Assembly (NCBI GenBank): GCA_015064925.1
Contig: SVRH01000003.1
Location: forward strand, 1 to 41,652
Source of the DNA: Oscillospiraceae bacterium
GTDB taxonomy: Bacteria; Bacillota; Clostridia; Oscillospirales; CAG-272
Direction: 5' to 3'
Length of the DNA stretch: 41,652 nucleotides
Part shown: positions 5,762-15,091 of the stretch, in pieces
Layout of the letters: each line of letters opens with the position of its first letter
How positions within the stretch are numbered: the first letter of the stretch is position 1
The notes under the pieces: model-generated
What the model was told of the DNA's origin: nothing
Database searches by the model: none
The model's input: the letters and a program-made list of their open reading frames with translations, nothing else
Translations under genes and position numbers: made by a program

Positions 5762-7986
5762 TAGTCCTTGCGCTTGTTCATTTGGCGCTGCGCCATGACA
5801 AGGCCGTAATAAATGCCGTTTTGGCGCATCAGTTCGTCGTGAGTTCCCTGCTCCGCCACAGTGCCGCGATCCAGCACCACGATACGGGTGGCATTGCGCA
5901 GAGTGGACAAACGGTGCGCGATGGCGATGACCGTTCTTCCCTTGATCAGCTCCGCCAGCGCTTCCTGCACCTGCGCTTCGGTTTCGGTATCCAGTGCCGA
6001 GGTCGCCTCGTCCAGAATCAGGATCTTAGGATCGCGCAGCAGCGCTCTTGCGATCGCGATCCTCTGCCGCTCGCCGCCCGAAAGGGTGCAGCCCTTTTCT
6101 CCCACATAGGAATTGTAGCCGTCGGGCATCTTCACAATGAATTCGTGCGCTCTTGCCGTCATTGCCGCCGCAATGACCTCTTCCTTGGTGGCGTTTGGCT
6201 TGGCATAGGCAATGTTATCGTAAATGCTGCCGCTGAAGAGATAGGTCTCCTGCAGCACCGCGCCAATGCCCTTGCGCAGGCTTTCCTTGGGGATCTCCCG
6301 CACGTCTCTTCCGTCGATGCGGATGACGCCCTTATCGCTTTCATACATATGCATGATCAGATTGATCAGGGTGGTCTTGCCCACGCCCGAGCGCCCCACA
6401 AGTCCGATCATCTCGCCCGTACGAATGTCCAGATTGACGTTTCGCAGGACCTCCTTGTCCTCCTCGTAGGCAAAGGTGAGGTCGCGGATCTCGATGTTGC
6501 CCTCGATCTCCATTTCCTCGGTGTCGGTGCGGTCCTCCATCACGTCCTGATCCTCCAGAAGCTCGAGGATATTGGAAAAGGCGGTGGCGGTGCGCACCAA
6601 TCGGCGCGGCAGAGTGGTCATGTAACGAAGAGGACCGTACACCATGGTTACGTAGGCGGTGAACTGGGTCAGCTCTCCGTAGGTCATGCCCTTGCCGTCA
6701 AGGATCATTTTTCCTGCGTAAAACAGCAGCAAATACTGTCCGATGCCCATCAAAAAGCTGAGGATGGGCTGGATCTTTCCGAAAAAGACCTCGTTTCGGA
6801 TCTGAATGCGGCGCTCTGCATCGATGGCTTCATCGTAGCGCGCGATCTCCTTTTTTTCGGTGCCGTAGGTCTTGACCACCCGCATTCCCGAGAAAATATC
6901 GTGCAGCACCGTATTGGCACGGGCGTTCATCTTCCACTGACGGTGGTACATCCGACGGATGTAGCGGTGGAAGACCATGTACAGCAGCATGACAAGGGGA
7001 GCAGGCACCAGCACCAGCAGCGCCAGCTTCCAGTCGTATAAGAACAGCAAAACGGTGACCGAAGCCAAAATGAGGATCTGCTCGATCACGGTCGCCATTT
7101 CACGGGTGATGAAATCGCGGATGACCTCGGTGTCCGAATTGACTCTTTGCATCAATTCTCCCGTGGTACGGCGGCGGATGCAGCCGAGGGAGAGGCGATT
7201 GATCTTATCAAAGATCTGACCGCGCAGCTTGACGATGACTCCCTCGCCCATATGTATGGTGAGCAGCCCCCGCAGGATCCCCAACAGCTTAGAAAGCAGT
7301 CCTACCAAAAAGACGGTCAGCACCACCGACGCAAAGGCGACAAGGGCAGGTTTCTTATCCGCGCGGATGTAATCGTCCACCAGCACTCGGGAAACGTAGG
7401 GAGTGATCAGCTGCAGCAGCGAGCCTGCGATGAAGAGAAGGATCGAAAAGGCAAGCGTCAGGCGGAAGGGCTTGATGATCGACAAAATGCCGGCGAGCAG
7501 ATCCTTTTTACTGCGGCAGCGGGGACAGACCGACGCCCCGGGGGCAAGGGGTCTGTGGCATTTTGGACAAACGCCCCCCATTTTCTTATGCTCGTGAGCC
7601 TCATAGGCTTCGCCCTCGATCTGCGCACGAATGCGGGCAGCCGCATCGGCAAAGGCGCCTGCAGCACTGCGGTCAGAGGCGCACAGCGCGTGTTCCTCAC
7701 CGCTCTTGGTAACAAGACAGATCTGCACGCCTCCCGGTGTCTTTTCCATGCGGGCGCTCTTTAAAAGCACCAACGGATACTCACATCGGCTTCCCTCGTC
7801 ATAGGCAAGCAGGCGATCCTCCAGCAGGCATACCACGCCCTCTGCTCTGTCATATCCCCCCTCGTCCACCGAGCGGTTATAAAAGAAGCTGAAGAGAACC
7901 TGCTCCGTATTCAATTGTTCGTCATACATATGCGCCAGCTCTGTCGGCGTGCGCATCGGTTCTTTCTTCTTAGCGGCGTGTAACAT
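5761..7986 (-). CDS. ABC exporter half-transporter with N-terminal PH-like domain and zinc ribbon
   Basis: 741 residues from ATG 7986; an upstream TTG (7992) lies too close to AAAGGA, whereas 7986 is spaced 7 nt. Residues 1-135 form a soluble domain of unknown fold, perhaps PH-like. A zinc ribbon follows, CPKC-x10-CPRC (about 140-157), then a six-helix ABC exporter membrane domain (about 170-450) and a nucleotide-binding domain with Walker A GRSGVGKTTL, signature LSGGERQRIAIARAL, Walker B ILILDEATSALD and the H-loop AIAHRLS. All ATPase residues are present. It is the last gene of a minus-strand trio with the DUF1854 gene (11 bp upstream) and a second exporter of the same domain plan, so the two probably form a heterodimer. 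Substrate unknown. Confidence 0.88.
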   Translation of the reverse strand: MLHAAKKKEPMRTPTELAHMYDEQLNTEQVLFSFFYNRSVDEGGYDRAEGVVCLLEDRLLAYDEGSRCEYPLVLLKSARMEKTPGGVQICLVTKSGEEHALCASDRSAAGAFADAAARIRAQIEGEAYEAHEHKKMGGVCPKCHRPLAPGASVCPRCRSKKDLLAGILSIIKPFRLTLAFSILLFIAGSLLQLITPYVSRVLVDDYIRADKKPALVAFASVVLTVFLVGLLSKLLGILRGLLTIHMGEGVIVKLRGQIFDKINRLSLGCIRRRTTGELMQRVNSDTEVIRDFITREMATVIEQILILASVTVLLFLYDWKLALLVLVPAPLVMLLYMVFHRYIRRMYHRQWKMNARANTVLHDIFSGMRVVKTYGTEKKEIARYDEAIDAERRIQIRNEVFFGKIQPILSFLMGIGQYLLLFYAGKMILDGKGMTYGELTQFTAYVTMVYGPLRYMTTLPRRLVRTATAFSNILELLEDQDVMEDRTDTEEMEIEGNIEIRDLTFAYEEDKEVLRNVNLDIRTGEMIGLVGRSGVGKTTLINLIMHMYESDKGVIRIDGRDVREIPKESLRKGIGAVLQETYLFSGSIYDNIAYAKPNATKEEVIAAAMTARAHEFIVKMPDGYNSYVGEKGCTLSGGERQRIAIARALLRDPKILILDEATSALDTETEAQVQEALAELIKGRTVIAIAHRLSTLRNATRIVVLDRGTVAEQGTHDELMRQNGIYYGLVMAQRQMNKRKD

Positions 7987-7997
7987 ATCCAAATCCT

Positions 7998-8513
7998 TTA
8001 AATGTACAGCTCTATTTTCTTATAGCTCTTTTTTTCCAGTGCTGTGACGTCCTCGATCTCAAAACGGTTACCGTCAATATCGGTCAAAATCAGTCTGCCA
8101 TCCGGCAAACGGAAGAGATTGCGGTACACGTCCTGTACGGTGAAGCAAAGGGGACCGATATCGGTCTTGACGTGGAAGGTGGTCCTGCCAAAGCGGTCCT
8201 TCACGTCATCCACCCGCAGGATCTTCGGCATGAAGTATAGCCGATCCAGCTCCTTTTTCAGCAGCTTGCGCTGCGCTTCGGGGAATTCGTTGATATCGGG
8301 GATCATCCCCACTTCCCGCTCGTCCTTTCCCGCCACCGAAATATAGCGGTATGGCTCTGCTGCGGGGAACGCGCGGCGCAGATAGACTCTGGAAAAATGC
8401 AGCTCCACGCTGTACTGCGGCGTGTTCTTTGCCTTCATGACCATCGCAGGGAAATCACCCTTTTGCGTGAAAACAGCGTTTCTTGGCGTGATCAATACGT
8501 TTTTTACGCTCAT
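7998..8513 (-). CDS. DUF1854-domain protein
   Basis: 171 residues, soluble. It matches my memory of DUF1854: an N-terminal beta-rich part (FPAMVMKAKNTPQYSVELHFSRVYL), the central YRYISVAGKDEREVGMI with I-P-D-INEFP, and a C-terminal G-R-LILTDIDGNRFEI strand pair. Family members sit beside ABC exporters, in proteobacteria with cyanophycin-associated ones. Here it lies between the two exporter genes with gaps of 11 and 15 bp, so it is very probably a subunit or regulator of that transporter. ATG 8513 is preceded by GGAAAGGA. No biochemical function is known to me. Confidence 0.85.
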   Translation of the reverse strand: MSVKNVLITPRNAVFTQKGDFPAMVMKAKNTPQYSVELHFSRVYLRRAFPAAEPYRYISVAGKDEREVGMIPDINEFPEAQRKLLKKELDRLYFMPKILRVDDVKDRFGRTTFHVKTDIGPLCFTVQDVYRNLFRLPDGRLILTDIDGNRFEIEDVTALEKKSYKKIELYI

Positions 8514-8528
8514 ATCAGGTCCTTTCCG

Positions 8529-10850
8529 CTATTCCTCAATGCCGATACTGCGCATTGCGCTCATCTGCAATCCAAACAGCTTGTGGTAAATTCCTTTTTT
8601 CGAAAGCAGCTCAAGGTGGGTTCCCTCCTCGGCAATTCTGCCGTTTTCGATGACGATCAGTCGATCCACGTCCTTGAGCGTGGACAAACGGTGTGCGATC
8701 ATCAAAGTGGTACGCCCCTTCGACAGCGCTTCAATGGCGCCCTGCACCTTGCGCTCGGTCTCGGTATCCATGGATGCGGTGGCTTCGTCCAAGATCAGGA
8801 TCTTGGGATTGCGCAGGATGGCGCGTGCGATCGAAACGCGCTGACGCTCTCCGCCCGACAGTCCCACACCACCCTCGCCGATCTGTGTTTCGTAGCCCTG
8901 CGGCAAGCGGATGATAAAATCGTGCGCCCCTGCCGCTCTGGCAGCCGCCAGGATCTCGTCTCTGGAGGCAGTGGGTCTGGCATAGGCAATATTCTCGTAA
9001 ATCGATCCGAGGAACAGATAGGTCTCCTGCGAAACGATCGCCACGTTGCGTCTGAGTTCCTCGGGAGAAAGCGTAGAAATATCCACACCGTCAATGTAGA
9101 TCTTGCCTGCGTCCGGGTCATACAGACGCACCAGCAGGTTGGCAAGCGTGCTCTTGCCCGCGCCTGTTCTGCCCACAATTCCCAGCGACGTGCCCGCAGG
9201 CACACGGAAGGAAAGATCCTTTAAGACAGGGTGACCGCTGACGTAGGCAAAGCTGACGTCCTTGAACTCCACCTCCGCCCGACATCCCTTTTCAAAGGTA
9301 GCAGGCTCTTCGGGCAGAGGAAGGCTATCGGGAGAATCCATGATCTCAAACAGACGTCCCATGGCGTTCATGCTATCGGCAGCATGGCTGACCATATCCA
9401 CAAACATCCGAAGCGGCGCGTAGATCATGCCGGTATAGGCAACAAAGGTCATCAGCTCACCGTAGCTCAGCCCCTTGCCCCCGATCACCATCCATCCGCC
9501 AAAGCCCCACACAAGGATCTCTCCGATCCCCAGCAGGATACCGATCAGCGGATTGCAAACGGTGGCATATGTAGAGGCAGCACGGTCCGCCTTGGCTGCC
9601 GCATTGCTGCGACGGTCAAAGCGTGCGCTTTCCTTTTCCTCCTCCGAGAACGCCTTGACCGTACGGATACCGCCCAGCACGTCCGCCACAAGAGAGCTCA
9701 GGCTCTTGCGTCTGGCAAAGCGGCGGTTGTGCAGCACGTGCATTCCGGCAAAGAATCGGTAGATTCCGAATGCCACCAGCGGCACGGTGATAAGCGCAAG
9801 CGCCGCCAGCAGAGGATTGATATAGAACATGATGGCACCGATCGCGATCACCTGAATGAGATTGACCGTGAAATAAGGAATGCCGTCACAGAAAAACCAG
9901 TAGATGGTGTTGGCGTCCGAGGTGATCTGAGTCATCAGCGCACCCGTGCGCTTGCTTTGGAAGAAGGACATCCCCAGCCGTCCGATCTCGGCAAAGATCC
10001 GATTTTTCAGATCGTACACCAGATTGGCAGCGATGCGGGAGGAAACGATATTGTGAACAATGGTCAGCAGCGCCGACAAAAGCGCCGTTCCGAGGATCAT
10101 CAAAATGACCGTCAGCAGCTGCCCGTAAAAGCCGCCCTTCTCATCCAGCACCTGATCGTAGAAAAATCCGGCACCAATGTAGGGTGTGAGCACCGAAACA
10201 ACTCCTGATATCAGCATCAGAAGCAGCACCGACAGCATTTGCCAGCGATAGCGACGCAAGAAAACACCCATCCTGCGCATGATATTGCGACGATCCTGAC
10301 AGCGAGGACATCTTCCGTCCTCAGCATACAGCGTACCGCAGACAGAGCAGTAACGGGAGGACTGCTTGCCCTGCGAAAGGGTGGAAGGAAGGATTTTACC
10401 GTACTTTCGAATATCCTTCAGCATCGCGAGTGCTGCGTACGCTTCATCGCGGTAGGTGAAGGTATACGCCGCGATCGACACGTGGGTACCGTCATGATGC
10501 ACGCCTGCTAACAGCAGTCTGGAGGGTGACTCCTCAATGATAATGTCCACAAAGTCGGCAAGCACAAAGCATTCCACTGCCTCTTCGGTGAACACGTAGC
10601 CATAGCGCTTTTTTCTTCTCTTTTCACCGGTGAGCTTCTGGATCTTCATATAGCCCTGCACCATATAAAGATGGTCCTTGGTTACCAGATAATAACGGTT
10701 CGTACGTCCCAGCGAAAGATCGGTATCCGTGCGGAACGCCAGCAACACAGCATCGGGCAAAATGCCTCTGGAAACCATCACGCCATCCAGCTCCGGCGGA
10801 ATGCGGTCCGGTTTTCTGGGATCAAAATTCCACTGTACAAATCCTGCCAT
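8529..10850 (-). CDS. ABC exporter half-transporter with N-terminal domain and zinc ribbon, partner of 5761-7986
   Basis: 773 residues; GGAGGT precedes ATG 10850 by 6 nt. An N-terminal domain of about 160 residues is followed by a zinc ribbon, CSVC-x9-CPRC (168-184), an exporter membrane domain (about 200-500) and a nucleotide-binding domain with Walker A GRTGAGKSTL, signature LSGGERQRVSIARAI, Walker B ILILDEATASMD and H-loop MIAHRLS. Both this protein and the downstream exporter carry the same unusual order of N-domain, ribbon, TMD and NBD, so they look like an old duplication that became a heterodimer. It is first in the operon, directly behind a consensus promoter. Confidence 0.88.
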   Translation of the reverse strand: MAGFVQWNFDPRKPDRIPPELDGVMVSRGILPDAVLLAFRTDTDLSLGRTNRYYLVTKDHLYMVQGYMKIQKLTGEKRRKKRYGYVFTEEAVECFVLADFVDIIIEESPSRLLLAGVHHDGTHVSIAAYTFTYRDEAYAALAMLKDIRKYGKILPSTLSQGKQSSRYCSVCGTLYAEDGRCPRCQDRRNIMRRMGVFLRRYRWQMLSVLLLMLISGVVSVLTPYIGAGFFYDQVLDEKGGFYGQLLTVILMILGTALLSALLTIVHNIVSSRIAANLVYDLKNRIFAEIGRLGMSFFQSKRTGALMTQITSDANTIYWFFCDGIPYFTVNLIQVIAIGAIMFYINPLLAALALITVPLVAFGIYRFFAGMHVLHNRRFARRKSLSSLVADVLGGIRTVKAFSEEEKESARFDRRSNAAAKADRAASTYATVCNPLIGILLGIGEILVWGFGGWMVIGGKGLSYGELMTFVAYTGMIYAPLRMFVDMVSHAADSMNAMGRLFEIMDSPDSLPLPEEPATFEKGCRAEVEFKDVSFAYVSGHPVLKDLSFRVPAGTSLGIVGRTGAGKSTLANLLVRLYDPDAGKIYIDGVDISTLSPEELRRNVAIVSQETYLFLGSIYENIAYARPTASRDEILAAARAAGAHDFIIRLPQGYETQIGEGGVGLSGGERQRVSIARAILRNPKILILDEATASMDTETERKVQGAIEALSKGRTTLMIAHRLSTLKDVDRLIVIENGRIAEEGTHLELLSKKGIYHKLFGLQMSAMRSIGIEE

Positions 10851-10874
10851 TGTGTCACCTCCATTTCATCTTTC

Positions 10875-10904
10875 AGTATAACACACAAAGTAGCAATTTG
10901 TCAA
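10875..10904 (-). promoter_or_regulatory. Promoter of the ABC-DUF1854-ABC operon
   Basis: On the minus strand TTGACA (10904-10899), 18-bp spacer, TATACT (10880-10875). The predicted transcript starts near 10868, leaving a leader of about 18 nt containing GGAGGT. Confidence 0.8.
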
Positions 10905-10929
10905 CGATACCGCATACATTTCGCTATTT

Positions 10930-12024
10930 TTATCCCGAATTCCTTGCATCCGTCGCTGAAACCCCGCGTTTTTCCCGTACGACTCCCAACAGCACCGTCA
11001 CGGCAAGAGGCGCTAAGATCAATCCGGTAAAGCCAAAAAGGGAAAATCCGAAATACATGGATGCCAGCGCGTGAAAGGGGTGCAGTCCCAGCTTTTTACC
11101 GATGATCCTCGGTTCGATCGCCTGCCGCGATGCGGTGATCAGCGCCCAAAGCACAAGAAGTCCGATGGCACTTTTCATATCCCCCGAGAGCAGCCGTACG
11201 ATCGCCCAAGGGATCATGACCGTACCCGTTCCGAGAATGGGAAAAAAGTCAATGACGGCAATGATCGCTGCCAGCGTCAGACTATACGGGATGCGCAGCA
11301 GCGTAAATCCGAGGAACAGCTGCAAAAAGGTAAACACCAGCAAAATCAACGCTGCCTTGAGATACTGCCAAAGACAGTCTCCCGCGCGACGGCGCAAATA
11401 CTGCATCTCCTTGACGATACGATCGGGCAGCACAGCATACAGTCCCTTGAAGATCCGCTCTCGGTCGGTTGTCAAGTAATAGGAAGCAATCATCAGTACC
11501 ACCACAAAGAACAAAAGCAGCGGCAAGCATCCCAAAACCGACGAGAGGATCCCGGGAATGGCAGCCACCAGGCCGCTTGCCGCGCCAGACAATGCATCTC
11601 GCACCACCGCGCCAAAGCTCTTGCTGGCAAAATACTCCTTTGCCGCAGGGAACCATTCGCCAAGCTTATTCTGCAGCGTCCCCGCCAGCTGCGAGGGTCC
11701 TGTATCGGACGGGACCTCCTGTGCCAAAAACGAGCCTGCCTCCTCTACCAAGCGCAGTAAGGTCAGATAGGATAAAAGAAGAAGCCCGAAAATCAGCAAG
11801 AGCAGAAGCAAAACCGTGCAAAGACGGACAGGAATACGGAATTTGCGGTACAAAAACTGCACCACCGGACGGATCATGGATGAGAGCAGCAGCGCCAGCA
11901 AAAAGGGCAGCAGCGGCATCCAGAAAAAGCGGAAAAACAAATAAAAAAGCGCGCAGGCGATGGTTGCGTAAAAAACGACGACAAACACACGCTTGTACGG
12001 TTCTTTCGGTAAAAATTCTATCAT
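10930..12024 (-). CDS. AI-2E/YtvI-family permease
   Basis: 364 residues with about eight hydrophobic segments. The pattern is that of the AI-2E transporter superfamily: an N-terminal helix pair (CALFYLFFRFFWMPLLPFLLA), a less hydrophobic middle region with VVRDALSGAASGLVAAIPG, and a C-terminal half containing VIDFFPILGTGTVMIPWAI and PRIIGKKLGLHPFHALASMY. In endospore formers the closest named member is YtvI, a sporulation membrane protein; other members export small molecules or ions. Which applies here is not decidable from sequence. ATG 12024 is preceded by GGGGAT. It appears to be a single-gene unit; its promoter is not clear. Confidence 0.8.
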   Translation of the reverse strand: MIEFLPKEPYKRVFVVVFYATIACALFYLFFRFFWMPLLPFLLALLLSSMIRPVVQFLYRKFRIPVRLCTVLLLLLLIFGLLLLSYLTLLRLVEEAGSFLAQEVPSDTGPSQLAGTLQNKLGEWFPAAKEYFASKSFGAVVRDALSGAASGLVAAIPGILSSVLGCLPLLLFFVVVLMIASYYLTTDRERIFKGLYAVLPDRIVKEMQYLRRRAGDCLWQYLKAALILLVFTFLQLFLGFTLLRIPYSLTLAAIIAVIDFFPILGTGTVMIPWAIVRLLSGDMKSAIGLLVLWALITASRQAIEPRIIGKKLGLHPFHALASMYFGFSLFGFTGLILAPLAVTVLLGVVREKRGVSATDARNSG

Positions 12025-12094
12025 ACGATCCCCAAAATCAACGTTTTCTTGATTCTAGTATACAAAACGGGGATCAAAAATATACAAAGCTGAG

Positions 12095-12122
12095 AAAAAC
12101 AGCCCCCGTGGGGGCTGTTTTG
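12095..12122 (-). terminator. Terminator of the serine operon
   Basis: AAAACAGCCCC pairs with GGGGCTGTTTT around a CGTG loop. Read on the minus strand the hairpin is followed by TTTTTCTC, so it ends the L-serine dehydratase transcript. Confidence 0.85.
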
Positions 12123-12126
12123 TACT

Positions 12127-13356
12127 TTATTGAGGAGGCTGGTCACCCAGCTGCTCGCGCACGTACACCACGGCAAGGCCACCCTTGGAGGTCTCGCGAT
12201 AGTCGGAGTGCAGGTCGCGTCCGGTTTCATACATGGTCTTAACCACGGTATCGAAGGAGATTCGACGGGTACCCGTCAGGAAGTTTGCCAGAGAAAGCGC
12301 GTTCATGGCGCGCATAGCAGCCACGGCGTTTCTCTCGATGCAGGGGATCTGCACCAGTCCGCAAATGGGGTCGCAGGTAAGCCCCAGATGGTGCTCCAGC
12401 GAAAGCTCTGCCGCGTACTCGATCTGGTCAAGTCCCATTTCAAACAGCTCCGCCAGTGCTGCTGCCGCCATGGCACAGGCTGTACCGACCTCTGCCTGAC
12501 AGCCGCATTCCGCGCCCGACACCGAAGCGTTGGTCTTGACCACGTTGCCAATGACACCCGCCACCGCCAGCGCCTTGATCATCTGCTCGTCCGTGAAGCC
12601 CTTGTCCTCCTGCATATATTTCAGCACGGAGGGAAGCACGCCGCAGGAGCCGCAGGTGGGGGCGGTCACGATGGTCTTACAGTCGGCATTCTGCTCGCTT
12701 GCCGCAAAGGCGTAAGCGCAGATGATACGGTTTTCTCTTGTCTGAGGGCGCTCGTCAATGTGACGGCGGTTATACAGACGTTGCGCCACCCTTGCCAGCT
12801 TCAATTCACCCGGCAGAATTCCCGTGCGGACAAGGCCTTCGTCGATCTCGTCCTTCATGGTCTGCCATACCGTGTATAGGAAGTCGCGGATCTCGGGGTC
12901 TTCTCTTTCAAACACGTATTCCGAAATACGCATCTTGTTTGCCTTACAATAGTCGGCAATTTCTTTGAAATTCGTTTCTTTATACACCTCCGGTGCATCC
13001 ACACCGGGATCGCCCAGCACGCGGATGTCGCCGCCGCCGATGCTCATAATGCGCTCGGTGGCATACACCTCACCGTTTTTCAGCGCAAAGAAGTCCATGG
13101 TGTTGGCGTGGGGCAGCCCCTCCTCGCGGGGATCACCAAAGATCACCTCGATCGGATGGGGAGCAAAGGTTTCAAGGATCGCAGCGTCGGTGCAGTGACC
13201 CTTACCGGTGCTGGAAAGCGATCCGTACAGCACTGCACGGTAGGCATCCGCATCCGGATACTTTTTCAAAAAGAGTTTGCTTGCCTTTTCAGGTCCCATT
13301 GTATGGGAGCTGGAAGGCCCTTTCCCGATCTTATAAAGCTCTCGTAATGATTTCAT
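12127..13356 (-). CDS. L-serine ammonia-lyase, iron-sulfur dependent, single chain
   Basis: 409 residues. The N-terminal beta domain begins KIGKGPSSSHTMGP (9-22), the substrate-loop signature. The C-terminal alpha domain has TAPTCGSCGVLPS (C235 and C238), C284/C286 (GAECGCQ) and C328/C332/C339 (CDPICGLVQIPC), which include the ligands of the labile [4Fe-4S] cluster that polarises the serine hydroxyl. The enzyme converts L-serine to pyruvate and ammonia in the cytosol. It is the fused form of what are separate sdaAB and sdaAA chains in many Firmicutes, somewhat shorter than the 454-residue E. coli enzyme. It lies 40 bp downstream of an amino-acid permease gene in the same operon, which fits uptake followed by catabolism of serine. 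GGGAGGT precedes ATG 13356 with a wide spacing. Confidence 0.93.
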   Translation of the reverse strand: MKSLRELYKIGKGPSSSHTMGPEKASKLFLKKYPDADAYRAVLYGSLSSTGKGHCTDAAILETFAPHPIEVIFGDPREEGLPHANTMDFFALKNGEVYATERIMSIGGGDIRVLGDPGVDAPEVYKETNFKEIADYCKANKMRISEYVFEREDPEIRDFLYTVWQTMKDEIDEGLVRTGILPGELKLARVAQRLYNRRHIDERPQTRENRIICAYAFAASEQNADCKTIVTAPTCGSCGVLPSVLKYMQEDKGFTDEQMIKALAVAGVIGNVVKTNASVSGAECGCQAEVGTACAMAAAALAELFEMGLDQIEYAAELSLEHHLGLTCDPICGLVQIPCIERNAVAAMRAMNALSLANFLTGTRRISFDTVVKTMYETGRDLHSDYRETSKGGLAVVYVREQLGDQPPQ

Positions 13357-13395
13357 GGAATGAGGTACACCTCCCTTGAGATAATTATATTTTAA

Positions 13396-14874
13396 TCAGT
13401 GTTTTTTCTTTTTTTGATTGGGATGCATGACGTTCTTTGCTCGCACAAAGAACATGCCGATCACCATGATCACCGCAAATACAATCAGATAATAGAATAC
13501 GGGACAGGTTTTATCATCCATATACCGCTGAATTCCGTGGGAATAGATGGTTGCCGCGCCCATAAAAATGCTGGCGCAGATCGCAAAGAAGGGAATGACA
13601 AAGCGCTTGATGAAGCCCTCACCCTTGCTACGCTTCATGAACATAATAAAAATGGGAATGTAAAGAGGGTACATGGTAACGATCGGTAGCTCGGAGGAAT
13701 CAAATGCGAAGACACCAACCCAAGAGGAGGCATTGTAGGACATATTGGCAAAATAGAAATACATCAGCCACACAGCCGTTACGAACACGAAGAAAATCGC
13801 AGAGTTTGCAGGCATATTGGTCTTCTTATCCACCTGGCTGAAGGTTTCCGCCTGCGGTCCTCTGCCTCGGGAAGACATGGCATAGATGCTGCGTGTACCC
13901 GCAAGCATCAACCCATTGAGGGTTCCAAGACAGGAAATAACAACAAAAGCATCCAAGCAAAGACCCAGTGTTTTTCCGTAAATATTTGTAAATGCCACGG
14001 TTGCACCCTGTGCACGCAGTGTTTCGGTGGAAGCACCGCCGGCAACACCCACAAAGTACAGAATATATACAAGCACAATGATAACACCGCCGCAGATCAA
14101 TGCGATGGGCAGATTGCGCTTTGCATTGTTAAGCTCGGCATTGATCGAGGTTGCCACGATCCATCCCTCATAGGCAAACGCAGTGGCAATAATTGCCGCA
14201 AACAGCGGGTTGCCTGTAACATCGGACTTTACAGCATCCGAAACAGCGGTAAAGTTCTCCACCAGCATACCATCGCCGGCCACCAAGCCGTAAATCACAC
14301 CGCCGATCATAACCATAGCAATGGGGACCATCTTGATAAAGGTAGCACTTACCTGGAAATAGCCCGCAATTTTGGGAGCCAGGGCATTCATTGCAAAAAC
14401 GCCCACCAGGAACACCAGTGCCCAAGTCATGGTTTCGGGACCGGCAAGTGCACTGAAATCGGCACCGTCCGGATTGACTACGCTATAAAATCCGAAATTA
14501 GGATTGACATTTTTCATGAATACAACGAAATAACGTGCGGAAACCCTCGCCAATGTAGAAGTCATGGCGGGATAATAAATGACCGACATAAACCAACCGA
14601 TAAAATAACCGTAGCGAGGCCCCACCAAGGCTTCTGCATAATCCACAACGCCGTTGACCTTTTCATACTTGGTAGAAATGATCGCAAACGCAAGGATACA
14701 AGCCAGCATAACCAGACCCGTGATCGCCCACGCCAAAATTCCCGTTACCATGTTTCCGCCGGTCAATTTTAAAACATCCTGCGCTTTAAAAAACACACCG
14801 GATCCGATAACAGTACCAACAACCAAACAGATTGCTGTCATTAATCCATATTTCTTTTTTAATTCAGAGCTCAT
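13396..14874 (-). CDS. APC-family amino-acid permease, probably serine/threonine (SteT-like)
   Basis: 492 residues from ATG 14874, chosen because GGAGG lies 5 nt upstream; an upstream in-frame ATG (14895) has no such site. Twelve or so membrane segments are apparent. The first carries the APC signature VVGTVIGSGVFF, where the GSG-type loop binds the amino-acid backbone; a later VNGVVDYAEALVG is also typical of the SteT/LAT group. It is the first gene of an operon with L-serine dehydratase, which makes serine (or a serine/threonine exchange) the likely substrate; this is inference from context. The C-terminus is a short basic tail (HPNQKKKKH). Confidence 0.85.
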   Translation of the reverse strand: MSSELKKKYGLMTAICLVVGTVIGSGVFFKAQDVLKLTGGNMVTGILAWAITGLVMLACILAFAIISTKYEKVNGVVDYAEALVGPRYGYFIGWFMSVIYYPAMTSTLARVSARYFVVFMKNVNPNFGFYSVVNPDGADFSALAGPETMTWALVFLVGVFAMNALAPKIAGYFQVSATFIKMVPIAMVMIGGVIYGLVAGDGMLVENFTAVSDAVKSDVTGNPLFAAIIATAFAYEGWIVATSINAELNNAKRNLPIALICGGVIIVLVYILYFVGVAGGASTETLRAQGATVAFTNIYGKTLGLCLDAFVVISCLGTLNGLMLAGTRSIYAMSSRGRGPQAETFSQVDKKTNMPANSAIFFVFVTAVWLMYFYFANMSYNASSWVGVFAFDSSELPIVTMYPLYIPIFIMFMKRSKGEGFIKRFVIPFFAICASIFMGAATIYSHGIQRYMDDKTCPVFYYLIVFAVIMVIGMFFVRAKNVMHPNQKKKKH

Positions 14875-14902
14875 ACTGCCTCCATAGGTATTCATTTGTT
14901 AT

Positions 14903-14931
14903 ATTCTATCAAATATTTGGTTTCTTGTCAA
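14903..14931 (-). promoter_or_regulatory. Promoter of the serine operon
   Basis: On the minus strand TTGACA (14931-14926), 17-bp spacer, TAGAAT (14908-14903). Leader of about 20 nt to ATG 14874. Confidence 0.8.
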
Positions 14932-15023
14932 TCATGACTTTTATTTTTGTGAATATTGCATGATTTAAGCGCCAAAAATAGTACATATGTCACAAAAGAC
15001 CGGCTTCCTGAAAAGGTGGCTCA

Positions 15024-15052
15024 TTGACAAAACCAGTTTTTGGTGTTACAAT
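15024..15052 (+). promoter_or_regulatory. Promoter of the MATE exporter gene
   Basis: TTGACA (15024-15029), 17-bp spacer, TACAAT (15047-15052). It lies within the longest possible open frame of the gene, so translation cannot begin at the upstream ATG 14987 on this transcript; the TTG at 15092 is the first well-placed start. Confidence 0.85.
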
Positions 15053-15091
15053 ATCAAGCGATCCTGCGACATTTGGAAAGGAAGCGATCAG

